DNA of 64,000 nucleotides. Origin: Rotaria socialis. Taxonomy: Eukaryota > Rotifera > Eurotatoria > Philodinida > Philodinidae. The notes under the pieces were generated by a model. It was not told the DNA's origin and ran no database searches. It saw only the letters and a program-made list of their open reading frames with translations. Below, piece by piece: positions 50,002-59,627 of the stretch. Position 1 is the first letter of the stretch. Each line of letters opens with the position of its first letter. The position numbers and the translations under genes are program-made. The stretch is taken from the NCBI GenBank assembly GCA_905331475.1, contig CAJNYU010001987.1:346401-410400 (forward strand). Reading direction: 5' to 3'.

Positions 50002-50382
50002 TTAATCACATAAGCAGATATGATTACCAAGAAAAATATGACCAGAATAAGAACGATCATCACCAGTGGGAACATAACGACTACCTTGATTGTATATACG
50101 ACCATTATTAAAATCAAGACGATCACCATTATCGTAATAATGAACAATTCGAATTTTACCAGTATCAGTAAGGCGATAACCACAACATCGGCCATTACGA
50201 ATCTTGAGATGGTCATAAATACGATCGTTGTACCAATGCTTTATATCTTCTGGCGACCAATCACGATTTTTTGCCTCCTGGATCGAGGTCTTTGTATCAT
50301 TATTGTCCTTAAATTCCCAATCAGCGCACTTGTCACATTTAGGACAACTGCGGCCACCACATCCGAGTATTGCTACAGCCAT
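50002..50382 (-). CDS. Small cysteine-containing orphan protein
   Basis: A 126-codon intronless frame starting MAVAILGCGGRSCPKCDKC and ending NHICLCD. I do not recognise it. The N-terminus has a tight Cys cluster (C-x4-C-x2-C-x2-C), the middle is charged (DWSPEDIKHWYNDRIYDHLK), and the second half is rich in Gly, Tyr, Arg and Asp with alternating polar/hydrophobic pattern (GYRLTDTGKIRIVHYYDNGD), suggesting small repeated beta strands. The first ATG has TTG in frame before it. The gene lies between H2 (ending 49841) and an inverted copy, H3 (starting 50731). Codon use is normal for the window. Real coding status is likely but not proven by homology. Confidence 0.6.
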   Translation of the reverse strand: MAVAILGCGGRSCPKCDKCADWEFKDNNDTKTSIQEAKNRDWSPEDIKHWYNDRIYDHLKIRNGRCCGYRLTDTGKIRIVHYYDNGDRLDFNNGRIYNQGSRYVPTGDDRSYSGHIFLGNHICLCD

Positions 50383-51049
50383 CAAATCGGTTATTTGATT
50401 TCAAACTGAATTTTTTCACTTAAGCAGAACTACAATTCAATCTGAAAGTATCAGAACATACGATAAAATACCCTTATGTACCGATTCAGAAGTGTGAGTC
50501 TAACGACGTGAGAAACATTTTCCCCAGACTGCGAGACAACACAAATTTAATGGTTTCGAATTCTGGATTCTTTTCATTCGTCTATGAGTCACTTCAAATA
50601 AAGCCCGACGTAATGTCGTTAGAGGCTACTGAGTCATAGCCCTATATTAGTATGACGTACGTTTCATTTTATGGACCATATTTTCTCGGTAGAAAACAAA
50701 TTTATTAATCCCTTTGGGCACCTTTCTGTGGAGGGTGTGGATGTGGTTGTTATTGTGAATGAATTCTCCACACCCACACACACACCCTTACTTCATTAGC
50801 TTTACATAAAACACAAATAGAAAATATTTCAATGAATTAGCGAGACTTGCCAACTATAAAAAAAACACTAGACCATAACCAGATTATTGACTTGAATAGT
50901 CCGAACAGAGCCAAAGTTTAAATATGACATCCATATCGATATCAATAATTCGGTTTAATAATCATGCAATAGAGAAAAATGATCGTATTTTTCGCGTTGA
51001 AATTATTTGCCAAATTGTTTAGTTGGGCAATCTGAATGAAAGAAACATA
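50383..51049. other. Intergenic, with hairpin H3
   Basis: Upstream flank of the small Cys-rich gene. Apart from H3 I see nothing coding or repeated. Confidence 0.45.
50731..50788. repeat. Telomere-like foldback hairpin H3 (inverse of H2)
   Basis: Reads GGGTGTGGATGTGGTTGTTA then TTGTGAATGAATTC, then CCACACCCACACACACACCC. Reverse-complemented, it aligns with H2 across arms and spacer. Confidence 0.75.
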
Positions 51050-51790
51050 CGTATGTGAAGGCTAGCTATAAGTAAATATTTCCAATTAATAATCTACAAC
51101 AATGAAAAAGCACCTATACTGTTCAATGTAGAATGTAGCTTGAAGTGAAAGTTTATATATAACACGCTACAACGAAGAAAAGAAAATTATTATGTAAAAT
51201 GTTGAGCTACCAGAAATGTTCTTGAGTTCTGCAAGTTGAACGAAACAAAGTGTTTTCAGATTTACATTTAGATTGAGAAGAGTATTTCGATCTAATAATT
51301 TACAGTAGAGGAAAGAAGGATATACAGTAATCCCAAATATAGATTTACCTGAAATATTGTTAAGGTGAACGACTTGGACGAAAAACGTTTTTTGAAAGTT
51401 GAATGATACCTGCAGCGAGTATTTTGATCTAATAATATAAAAGAAAGATATAGTTATAGTGTTAAATGTAGAATTACCTGCAATAATGTTGAATGGAATG
51501 ATTTGAAAGAAATTTAACCCTTTCAATATAAAATATAACTTCAAATATAAATTCTAGTAATCTATGACAGAAGAAGAAATAAGTATAATTGTTGTCAGTA
51601 AAATTGTCTTATTTGTTCACCTCAAAGATTTGAAAAGCAATGTGAGTATTGAATGTAACTTGAGATAAATGTTTGAATTGTGTAATCTAAAACAGAAAAA
51701 CAAAAATTGTCATTTAAAAGATAGAATTATCTGGCAAATAGTTTCGTTGGACAACGTGTAAAAAACCAATGATATTGGCTCTCAATATAC
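51050..51790 (-). repeat. Diverged tandem array (~128-bp units) with exon/intron-like period
   Basis: The phrase ATCTAATAAT (or ATCTA-like) followed by a purine-rich AGAAAGA run recurs near 51164, 51292, 51426, 51557 and 51682 (spacings about 128, 134, 131, 125), with an earlier partial unit near 51090. On the minus strand each unit reads ...TTTCAG|GTAAAT or ATTGCAG|GTAATT, then a pyrimidine-rich stretch ending TTATTAG or ATTACTAG, that is, an intron-like half of about 50 nt and an exon-like half of about 80 nt. A minus-strand frame of 125 codons spans three units (51544-51167). It could be a repeated-exon gene remnant, a noncoding transcript, or a satellite that merely resembles splice sites. 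Confidence 0.6.
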
Positions 51791-53793
51791 ATTCATATAA
51801 ACATTGAATTTGAAAAGTCTATAATGGATAGTTGAGATTGATAGTTTTAAGGATAAGTGTACATCATGGAGGATTATGATGGCGAACTTAAAAGAAAAAT
51901 ACTTCAATTTTTCAGTTAGAGGAACCTATTAGAGGTATATTACGAAACGTGTGTGGGTTTCATACGAAACTTGACTCAACTTTGACTTTCACAAAAATAT
52001 GGTACGAAACCTCTGTCACTTCAGAACCTTATAAAACGATCGCACCGAACTTTTTCTAGTACTAAACCTACAAAAAGTTTCGCAGGTCCATACCATAACT
52101 CTCAGGGTTTAATAAAGTACCACCTAACCTTAAAGGTTCCGTACAGCAGCTTAATTTTTTTCAGTGCAAAAACTACTCGTCCACGACTAGTCCGAGTTTT
52201 TGACCGTCATGCATACACGTCCTAGTACTCTGATTGACGGTTAGTCACAAAATCTAATAGAGTAGTCGTGGCGAGTGTCCCTGTCGCCCGTCCAAAGATG
52301 GTTTATGAATAAAAAATTAAGGGCATCTGGGACGAGTATACAACCAACTGTAGCCTTATATAGCGGACGAATCTGGACTAGTCTGAATGGAAATATGTAA
52401 GGATGAAGATTAGATTCGAACATGTATACAATGTGACAATTACCCATCGCCAGAACCGTTGAACCATATGATCGTGTAGTCATATTCTACACATTCATGA
52501 TCATTCTAAGATGTTATTTAATACAATTTTTACTCCGAATTTCTAATTATATGTATCAATAAAAATAATCTTTTACCGAAACGCAATTAGTTTAAATAAC
52601 ATTAAATAAAAATAAATTAAGAAGATTTTATAATTTTTCCGACAAATATATTTTGATTTATAAGCACGTGCGATTAATTAGTTGGGTTTTAAAAACATTA
52701 ATTTGAGTATAAAAATAAAAATAATTTATACCGGGAAGAAACTAATTTTTTTCATATTATTTTTTAGGTTAGTTTTAAATTTAAATCATCGTATATTCAT
52801 CTAATAATTAAATTATTTTTGGTTTATTTTAAATTATTAGAATTGATATTTAAGATAAACTAACATAATAGTATTATATGAAAAGATTTAGATGCTTCTC
52901 AATTTTTTAAAATTTAGTACATCTCACATGTTGAAAAAATATATATATAAATTAGCACTCCTAGATACGAGATGAATTTTGTTGTTAGTACTAACCCCTA
53001 CTATTTTATGTCTTGATACACTCTTAAACTTTTAACATATGCTAATGCAGAATAAAATAAAATATATCAAGATAGGGATGCACGCATTACATAAAATCTT
53101 TTCGAATGCACTATTGATTACAGCAGACTCTCTACTTGTCCTCCTAGCTAGAAAAAATTCGATAAGCATTGAGTAAAATAAACACTTCTTAAAATCGGAC
53201 TAGCCATGAGGCGTTCAAAAGATGCTTCAGACTAGTCAATACCGTTTACGTCGGTTTGTTTCTCATTTTCTATGCATGGATGGGAGTCAATATATAAATT
53301 TAGACTATATATACTTACGGCAGTCTATTTCAGTATCCTAGTCTCCCGTCAGGATGTCCGTCACATCTCGAACACTGTCGGGCTGGATGTTCAAATCCAC
53401 CGTATAATCTCTGTTTTTAATCTTCTTACAAGTCTGTACTAGGTCAACAGACAACACGGACTAGACATGTCGGCAGTCTCCCTTCATGTTTTGCTTACTT
53501 GGGATCTTGCATACTCATATATAGAAAGGAAATTTCTTTGGTAACTCCAGACGCAAAATAGAATGGTATACTTTTTAAATATTGTTTTAAAGCTTGAGCA
53601 AATCTGTATTGGGAAAAAATCCAAAGATATATCATGTTTTTATTTTTATAAAATAGCCAATGTATACAGTCTCATGTTACAAAATAGTGTAGAATTGCGA
53701 TTTGCCAATTTTTATGCTAACAGAAGAATGGACGATTAAAAACAAAGCATTCAGTTTCATCATGCATACTAAGTTAAACTGTGTCTTATACTA
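51791..53793. other. Repeat-rich gene desert
   Basis: Contains a segment rich in GGTTTCGTA/GAAACC words (about 51920-52160) that ends TTTTTTTCAGTG, resembling the right end of the CACTCTAAAAA-type elements, and two stretches (about 52160-52450 and 53190-53480) sharing CGGACTAG/ACTAGTC words. The central part (52500-53100) is almost pure AT. No gene supported. Confidence 0.45.
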
Positions 53794-54258
53794 CACTCTA
53801 AAAAATAGGTTTCTTGCTGAACTTTAGTGGTTCTGCATATTTGCACTAAACGATTTCAGGTTCGGAGAAGTGGAAACCGTTTCGTAATAATTATGCAGAA
53901 CTTTTCCAAGTTCAGGAGAATTAGCAGAGTTTTGAAATTTTGCAGCGGAAATTTTTGTTAGTTCCACAGGTTGGTATATGGTTTCGATGTTGATGTACTA
54001 AACCAATAATAGTTTTTTAAATTAAGTGAAGTTTCGTATAAAAAATCAACTTAGTGGCTGAAGGTTCCGTTCTTTTTATACTAAACAATCACAGATTTCA
54101 TGCAACGTCAAAATGTTTAGAATTGTTCGTACTAAAGTTTTCGTCTTCATATTATTAATCTTAAGGTTTCGTATGTTTTTCGAGAAAAGTTCAGTTTCGT
54201 AGGGGTGATTGATGGTTTCGCACATATCATACGAAACGAGTTAAAGCTTTTTACACTG
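53794..54258. mobile_element. Non-autonomous element, CACTCTAAAAA ends (~465 bp)
   Basis: Left end CACTCTAAAAAATAGG; right end, read inverted, CAGTGTAAAAAGC. The subterminal sequence is full of a word like GGTTTCGTA in both orientations. No coding capacity. The ends and subterminal repeats recall CACTA/EnSpm-type MITEs, but superfamily is unproven. Confidence 0.55.
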
Positions 54259-54444
54259 TCTGATGGATTTCCAGTTCTGAAAAAAGTACTTTATATCTCT
54301 CCTTAAAGCATTGATAGGTTTCATGCATTTCTCACAGAACCATATATGGTTTGTATACGTAAGCAAAGTTCTATTATGATTTTTCACCAATTTTGAATGT
54401 TTCAACATCACTTTCGGCAAATGATTTAATAAAGAGTATTTATT

Positions 54445-54505
54445 GTGTGTGTGGGTGTGGGTGTGCCTATAAGTGAACGCAAGATCCACACCCACACTGC
54501 ACACC
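54445..54505. repeat. Telomere-like foldback hairpin H4
   Basis: Left arm GTGGGTGTGGGTGTG, spacer CCTATAAGTGAACGCAAGA, right arm TCCACACCCACACTGCACACC. Lies 0.25 kb from the 3' end of the ADP-ribosyltransferase gene. A C-rich fragment of the same kind (CCACGCCCACATCC) is at about 54615. Confidence 0.75.
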
Positions 54506-54760
54506 TTTGGGTAACAATGCAGAATTAACTTTGTTTTGAAATTTTTCGTTACGAGTGCCATTTGAAAAGTCTCGTTGCTGAGATGAAATATCGATATCAT
54601 GGTAACTTAACACATCCACGCCCACATCCTGTCGGCTAGATATGCTCAAAATAAAGCTCAACAGTGCACCGTACGGAAAATTTTGAACAGTACTGTACAT
54701 CCTAAGTTAGCCCTTGCCACCAAGAATAATTTAGATACGTATTAAGTAAGACAAAATTTT

Positions 54761-57175
54761 TTATTTCTTCACCACTGACAAAGATTTTGAATCATTCAGT
54801 TTTAATTGTCGATCACTATCCGCTTGATCCCTTAACCATTTCATTTTATCTCTGCTGCAAGTTAGATGACGATATATAATTTTGTAGGCTTTCTCCTTTT
54901 CACCATCACAACGATTCCTTTTTGCCCATTCTTCTAGCTCCGTAATACTTATGTTATTAGGAACATTGAGTGCTTGAAAAGCATTTTCAAGAACTTCGTG
55001 GTAATTTTTTGCAATCTCATATGCTGCTACCACTTTTTGAAACTCTTCTTTTGCAGATTGCTTATTTTCGAATTTGTCCGGATGTGTTCGTAGAGCTAAT
55101 TCATAATAGGCTCTTTTAATTGTTGTCATCGTACTATCAGGTGTACAATTCAATGTTGTAAGAGCAGCAAGGTATAGTTTTCTAAGAGCATTCATATCTT
55201 CCTTCTCACCATCAGGAGCTAGATGTTTTAGAAATTTTTGATAGAACATTTCAAACCCCACACCCGTTACTAAACCGCCAGCAAGGGTACCAATTAGTGC
55301 GCCTGCAGTCACTGGCCACCCGAGAAATCCAAGATACATCATTAAAGTAACACCAAAGCATGATCCAATAGAAGCACCAATAGCACCAGCAGCTATAGCA
55401 ACGGCAGAAGTCGTTAGTGACTTCAAAAATTGTTTAAAAGTTATATCACCACAGTATAATTGAATACATAAACTACCAAGCTCAACAGCAAATATTGCTG
55501 TACCAATAATTAAATCTGAACATTGCAAATTAAACGACAGGGTGGCAGTATCTGAAAATCGAACAATATCGCTACGAAAAACCGTTTTACTAAGTAATTT
55601 ATTCATTTTTGGAGTTATATCTTTTACACTCTTGACCATAGCCTTTCCAAGATCATAATAGCCAATTAAACATCCGTCATGCCAAGCACAATGCTTGAAT
55701 CGTAGATCAGATAGCCATCGACCGACATTTTTCGGATCTTCAGCAGTTCCACGTAAATCTAATTTAGAACTTTTATATTTCACTTCTAATTCTTGTTTCA
55801 ATGCATCTTGTTCATAGATTTTTTTAGCACATTCACGAGAAAATCCCATATCACATAGTTGTTTCACTGTTCTTTCCGATCCATCCGTACACCATAACAA
55901 TTGTCGTTCAGAATATATATTATGACGTTCACTTATACGAAAACTATTTTTAATATGAACATTTAGACTTTGAAACTCATGTAATAAATTATGTATGCCA
56001 CCTAGAAACTGTGTAAAATGATCAAAGATAATTTTATCATTACCACAACTAGCTTGAAAAATACATGTTTTCTTGTCCCAATCCTCTCCTAAGAATGTTT
56101 CTAAAATAGATTTAGCTGTTGTATCAGTCAATTGACCAAAGAAACTAATGAATTTTGCTTTAAAATCTGTTTTTAATATTTCAGGATTATCTTGAAAATT
56201 AATTTTACTTAGCAAATGTAAACCGATTGGCGATTCATGATTTGGAAATAATAATTCACCTTCAATTTGTTCTAATTCAATAATATAATCACAATGGTAA
56301 TCATCGATATCATCAAATGATTCGTTTTGATCAGTTTTTATCGAAAGAACCTTCCATCGCGAACAAAATGGAGTAACTACTTCACTCTCATCTTTGATGC
56401 AACTCCATTGTTGTATAAAAACACCAGCATTTACATGCATTTTAAATAATGTATGCTTATGAGTACGAGATGGGGGAGAAATATCCATAAAATAGAGTGC
56501 TTTATTCTTATCTGTTGAAGTGCTACAAATTCCTGCAAAACATACTTCTTGTCCAACAATAAATTTCCTTAGATCCGGAGCAACATTTATACCACGCCAA
56601 GTAATTCCATTAAATTTTGGTAAAGTTCGCAATGCTGAATCAAGAAGATAAATAGCTGGCCGCAAGCCAATAAGATTCTGTTCTCGTTCTCGTAAACATT
56701 TATTAAGTAAATAATAAAATGAATTTGTTTGACCTGTTCCTTCTTGACAATAGAGTGCTATCATGATTGCTTGATGCTCTGTAATACCGCCGTGACCAGA
56801 TTTTTCCACAGTATATATTGCTTTTGGCAACTGAATAGCAATATCATTCATAGGTACATCGATAAAATATTGTTCACACATAAGTTGAGGCACAAATTCA
56901 AAATTATTAAATATCTCATTATGCTGAAAAGGTTGTGAAAAGCTATTATTTCTTGATAGTTGCATATTGGTGAATCGGGTTTTGAACTGTTGAAGACGAG
57001 TCTTTAGCAGTATTGGAATTTCAAACACATCCCAATCTTTGTCCTCTATTGATAGAAATTCTTCCATTGATGTTACACCAGCGTCAGTTAAAGTGGAGAA
57101 ATATCTTTTCCAATTAGGAGTAGTTAATGCTTCTGCGTATAGAATACGTTGAAAAATCTTTGTGGATGAATCCAT
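54761..57175 (-). CDS. SAM-like / ADP-ribosyltransferase / UBA-like / membrane / J-domain fusion protein
   Basis: One intronless frame of 804 residues. In order: a SAM-like helical segment (about 15-68); an arginine-type mono-ADP-ribosyltransferase domain (about 90-305) with the R-S-E set R194 (TWRGIN), STS 218-220 (ICSTSTDKN) and E263-S-E265 (KDESEVV); a middle region unlike anything I know (305-430); a UBA-like helix set (about 434-458, VKQLCDMGFSRECAKKIYE); hydrophobic Gly/Ala-rich segments (about 552-575 and 588-640) likely to insert in a membrane; and a J-domain (about 665-730) with HPD at 698-700 (LRTHPDKF), which would recruit and stimulate Hsp70. The active-site set suggests NAD-dependent modification of a protein arginine. 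A CTGTTTCAG acceptor lies 4 nt before the ATG. It sits alone in repeat-rich DNA between hairpins H4 and H5. Domain calls are by eye; the ART and J-domain calls are firm, the SAM and UBA calls are tentative. Confidence 0.88.
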   Translation of the reverse strand: MDSSTKIFQRILYAEALTTPNWKRYFSTLTDAGVTSMEEFLSIEDKDWDVFEIPILLKTRLQQFKTRFTNMQLSRNNSFSQPFQHNEIFNNFEFVPQLMCEQYFIDVPMNDIAIQLPKAIYTVEKSGHGGITEHQAIMIALYCQEGTGQTNSFYYLLNKCLREREQNLIGLRPAIYLLDSALRTLPKFNGITWRGINVAPDLRKFIVGQEVCFAGICSTSTDKNKALYFMDISPPSRTHKHTLFKMHVNAGVFIQQWSCIKDESEVVTPFCSRWKVLSIKTDQNESFDDIDDYHCDYIIELEQIEGELLFPNHESPIGLHLLSKINFQDNPEILKTDFKAKFISFFGQLTDTTAKSILETFLGEDWDKKTCIFQASCGNDKIIFDHFTQFLGGIHNLLHEFQSLNVHIKNSFRISERHNIYSERQLLWCTDGSERTVKQLCDMGFSRECAKKIYEQDALKQELEVKYKSSKLDLRGTAEDPKNVGRWLSDLRFKHCAWHDGCLIGYYDLGKAMVKSVKDITPKMNKLLSKTVFRSDIVRFSDTATLSFNLQCSDLIIGTAIFAVELGSLCIQLYCGDITFKQFLKSLTTSAVAIAAGAIGASIGSCFGVTLMMYLGFLGWPVTAGALIGTLAGGLVTGVGFEMFYQKFLKHLAPDGEKEDMNALRKLYLAALTTLNCTPDSTMTTIKRAYYELALRTHPDKFENKQSAKEEFQKVVAAYEIAKNYHEVLENAFQALNVPNNISITELEEWAKRNRCDGEKEKAYKIIYRHLTCSRDKMKWLRDQADSDRQLKLNDSKSLSVVKK

Positions 57176-58550
57176 AATTCTGAAACAGTTCGTTAGAATG
57201 TAAATATTGAAAATTTTTCTGGTATAGATGTTTTTCTTGTCATGTACGCGACAATGACAAATTTATGTGTAATTTGTTTTCGGACTTCCCCACACGCGAA
57301 ATGAAAATGAAAGAGTAAATATCGCATCGATATTTGACCAAATTCATTTAAATGAAAACATCTTACTTACTCAACAGGTGGACAAGCCTAATCGAATAGA
57401 AAATAAATATGACGATTTTATCATAGTGTAACTTATATGCTTCATATTTTTTATTTAAATGTTTTCTTTTTTTGGTTCTTTGTCTTGCATCATTTTTTTC
57501 ATATGGGAAAAAGAAAAATCCAACAGGTCGACTCTTTTGTCCTATCGCCGTAATAAATTATCATTGAGTGACTATAACTGAAAAGATAATGAAACAAATA
57601 CCTGTATATACAGGTACACGTGCAGGCAAAGGGGACAAGTGGATCGCGGGATTGTGGGATCGTATGGATCGCCACCGTATCCCGGATGCCAGAATATTAT
57701 GAAAATAGAGAGGATCTGAAAATGAAATGATGTATTCACGAATCCGATTTTTTTCTTGGATAAAAACGGGGATGTAAAAACTACTGAGTATCACAGGTAG
57801 AAATTCATTTATGCCATTCTATAAGTCAATCGTTTTCAACAACAAGAGCATTAGTCAGAAAATGATAGACATCACAACCTGAGCAATGCAACTACGACTT
57901 AAAACCACGCTGATTAGCACTTAGGAAAACTTAGTTTCTACAAACTATAAGGAGTGTGGGTGTAGCTATAAGCAGAAGATACCCACAACCACATCCACAC
58001 CCAATAAAGATTATTATCTATCTTCATTTTTTAAATAATAAAGCTTTATATATTTTTATTTTTGAATAATAGAAAATCTAGTTATTGATAAGGTAATCGT
58101 CTATTTAGTATACTTTCTATTATTACTGATTGTAAGAAAACCTTACCATAATTAAATGTTGGTTTGTATTCATTAGCTTATTTCGATTTGTTTCAACAAC
58201 GTGCTTCTTTTGATTCAAACATTTATCAGAATTTATATTTTCATTTTTCTTTATGTATTCATTATAAATATCGTTACTTAATGCTGTTGAGTGAAGAACT
58301 GGATTTTGTTTCCAAGCAAGTTAAATTTTCTGATTTGTGAAAGAAATAAAGTTTCGATTTTTTAATTTTTTAGTTGCAAGGAACTTACTTTTACGTTTAA
58401 TAGTACGATTATTTATTCAAAATAGTTTTTTCTGTTGATCTTCGTCGAAGTTGTGGAATAATGGCTGTTTTCATAGTGAAACAACAAACAGGATTGAACA
58501 ATTCCTAATAAGAGAACTGGTTGTTGGAAGTGAGCAAAACTTGATATGAA
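57176..58550. other. Intergenic upstream of the ADP-ribosyltransferase gene
   Basis: 1.4 kb. Likely promoter of the minus-strand gene, then hairpin H5, then very AT-rich DNA up to a CACTCTAAAAA element. No supported exon. Confidence 0.45.
57952..58001. repeat. Telomere-like foldback hairpin H5
   Basis: Left arm GTGTGGGTGT, spacer AGCTATAAGCAGAAGAT, right arm ACCCACAACCACATCCACACCC. Same orientation and spacer as H1 and H4. Confidence 0.75.
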
Positions 58551-59627
58551 CACTCTAAAAATCAAGACGCTTCGAGAAGACGGTTCATGCGTCTGTTTTT
58601 CATTTATTTTGCTTAAGCCTCCCATGTAAACACGAAACGCAGAATCGATACGTTGAAACCCGGAAAACGGTTTTATAATGCGTTCCAATGAGTTTTCAGT
58701 ATGAAACGCATTGAGACGCACTTAGAAAATTTTTGAAACGCATCTGAACGCAGTGTTTTAACACAACGCATTTAAACGTAATTTGAAATCAATATTAACC
58801 GCGTCTCATTGCGTTTCATATTGAAATCGCGTTTATACGCAGTTAGTCAAATTCGACTGAACGCGTTCAAACGCAGTGTAATATAAGACGCGTTTGAGCG
58901 TGTTTCGAAAAAATACGAGATGCGTTTGAGCGCGTTTCCGAACAAATATGAAACGCATTTGGACGCACTTTTGTTAAAAATCGCGTTGACGTGCAACTAA
59001 TGACATCAGATTCTTTAAGATGTTCAATATAAGTAAATAGATCAAGTTAAATTGGCGAAGAAATTTTGTTTTCTAGAGTCTCTGTAAGCGATAGATGCTT
59101 GTTTCATTTTACCTCTATCTAAATTTAAGAAAAGAATATATGATAAATATTCAGATACAAAATATTCATAGCGTACATAAACCCAGAAATAGGTATCGTT
59201 AAGATTATTAAATCTATACATTTGCTTTCCATTCATTTAAATAAAAGTACTTTTATATATTGATATATTTACACTGCTTGTATGTTCGTGAGAGAGCTTT
59301 GTAAGAGTATCCAGCCCTAGACTTGGTCACGTTCGACAGTAATATGAGACACGAAAATCTATCAAGTTGCTGTTCTATTCTATTTGTATATTATCTGGTA
59401 TTTGTAACTTTTATACNGTCGCGTCAAAACGCTTCGTTTGTTTCACTGGAGACGCATTTAGACGCGTTCGCTTCTGTGCGTTTCGCACGCAAATGGAACG
59501 CGTTTCAGACGCGTTTCGAGACAAAAAATATTTACATGGGCTCTAAAATCGATCATCCGTTGACGCTTGTCTCATCTGGATGAGACGCATGAACTGTTTT
59601 GTAAGACGCATATAATTTTTTAGAGTG
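58551..59627. mobile_element. Non-autonomous CACTCTAAAAA-ended transposon with GACGCGTTT repeats (~1.08 kb)
   Basis: Left end CACTCTAAAAATCAAGACGC; right end, read inverted, CACTCTAAAAAATTATATGC. Both ends then share AACAGTTCATGCGTCTC or a close form. The interior contains more than a dozen copies, in both orientations, of a word like GACGCGTTTGAACGCGTTTC, giving it a far higher CpG density than its surroundings. One ambiguous base (59417). Subterminal repeats plus CACTC ends suggest a CACTA/EnSpm-related MITE; no transposase is present. Confidence 0.75.

Noticed and set aside
51167-51544. 125-codon minus-strand frame
   Set aside because: A product of the tandem repeat array; kept as a repeat observation rather than called as a gene.
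52241-52483. 80-codon minus-strand frame
   Set aside because: Falls in transposon-like debris with CGGACTAG words; no family match.
53330-53410. tRNA-like B box (GTTCAAATCC)
   Set aside because: No matching A box or cloverleaf can be folded around it.
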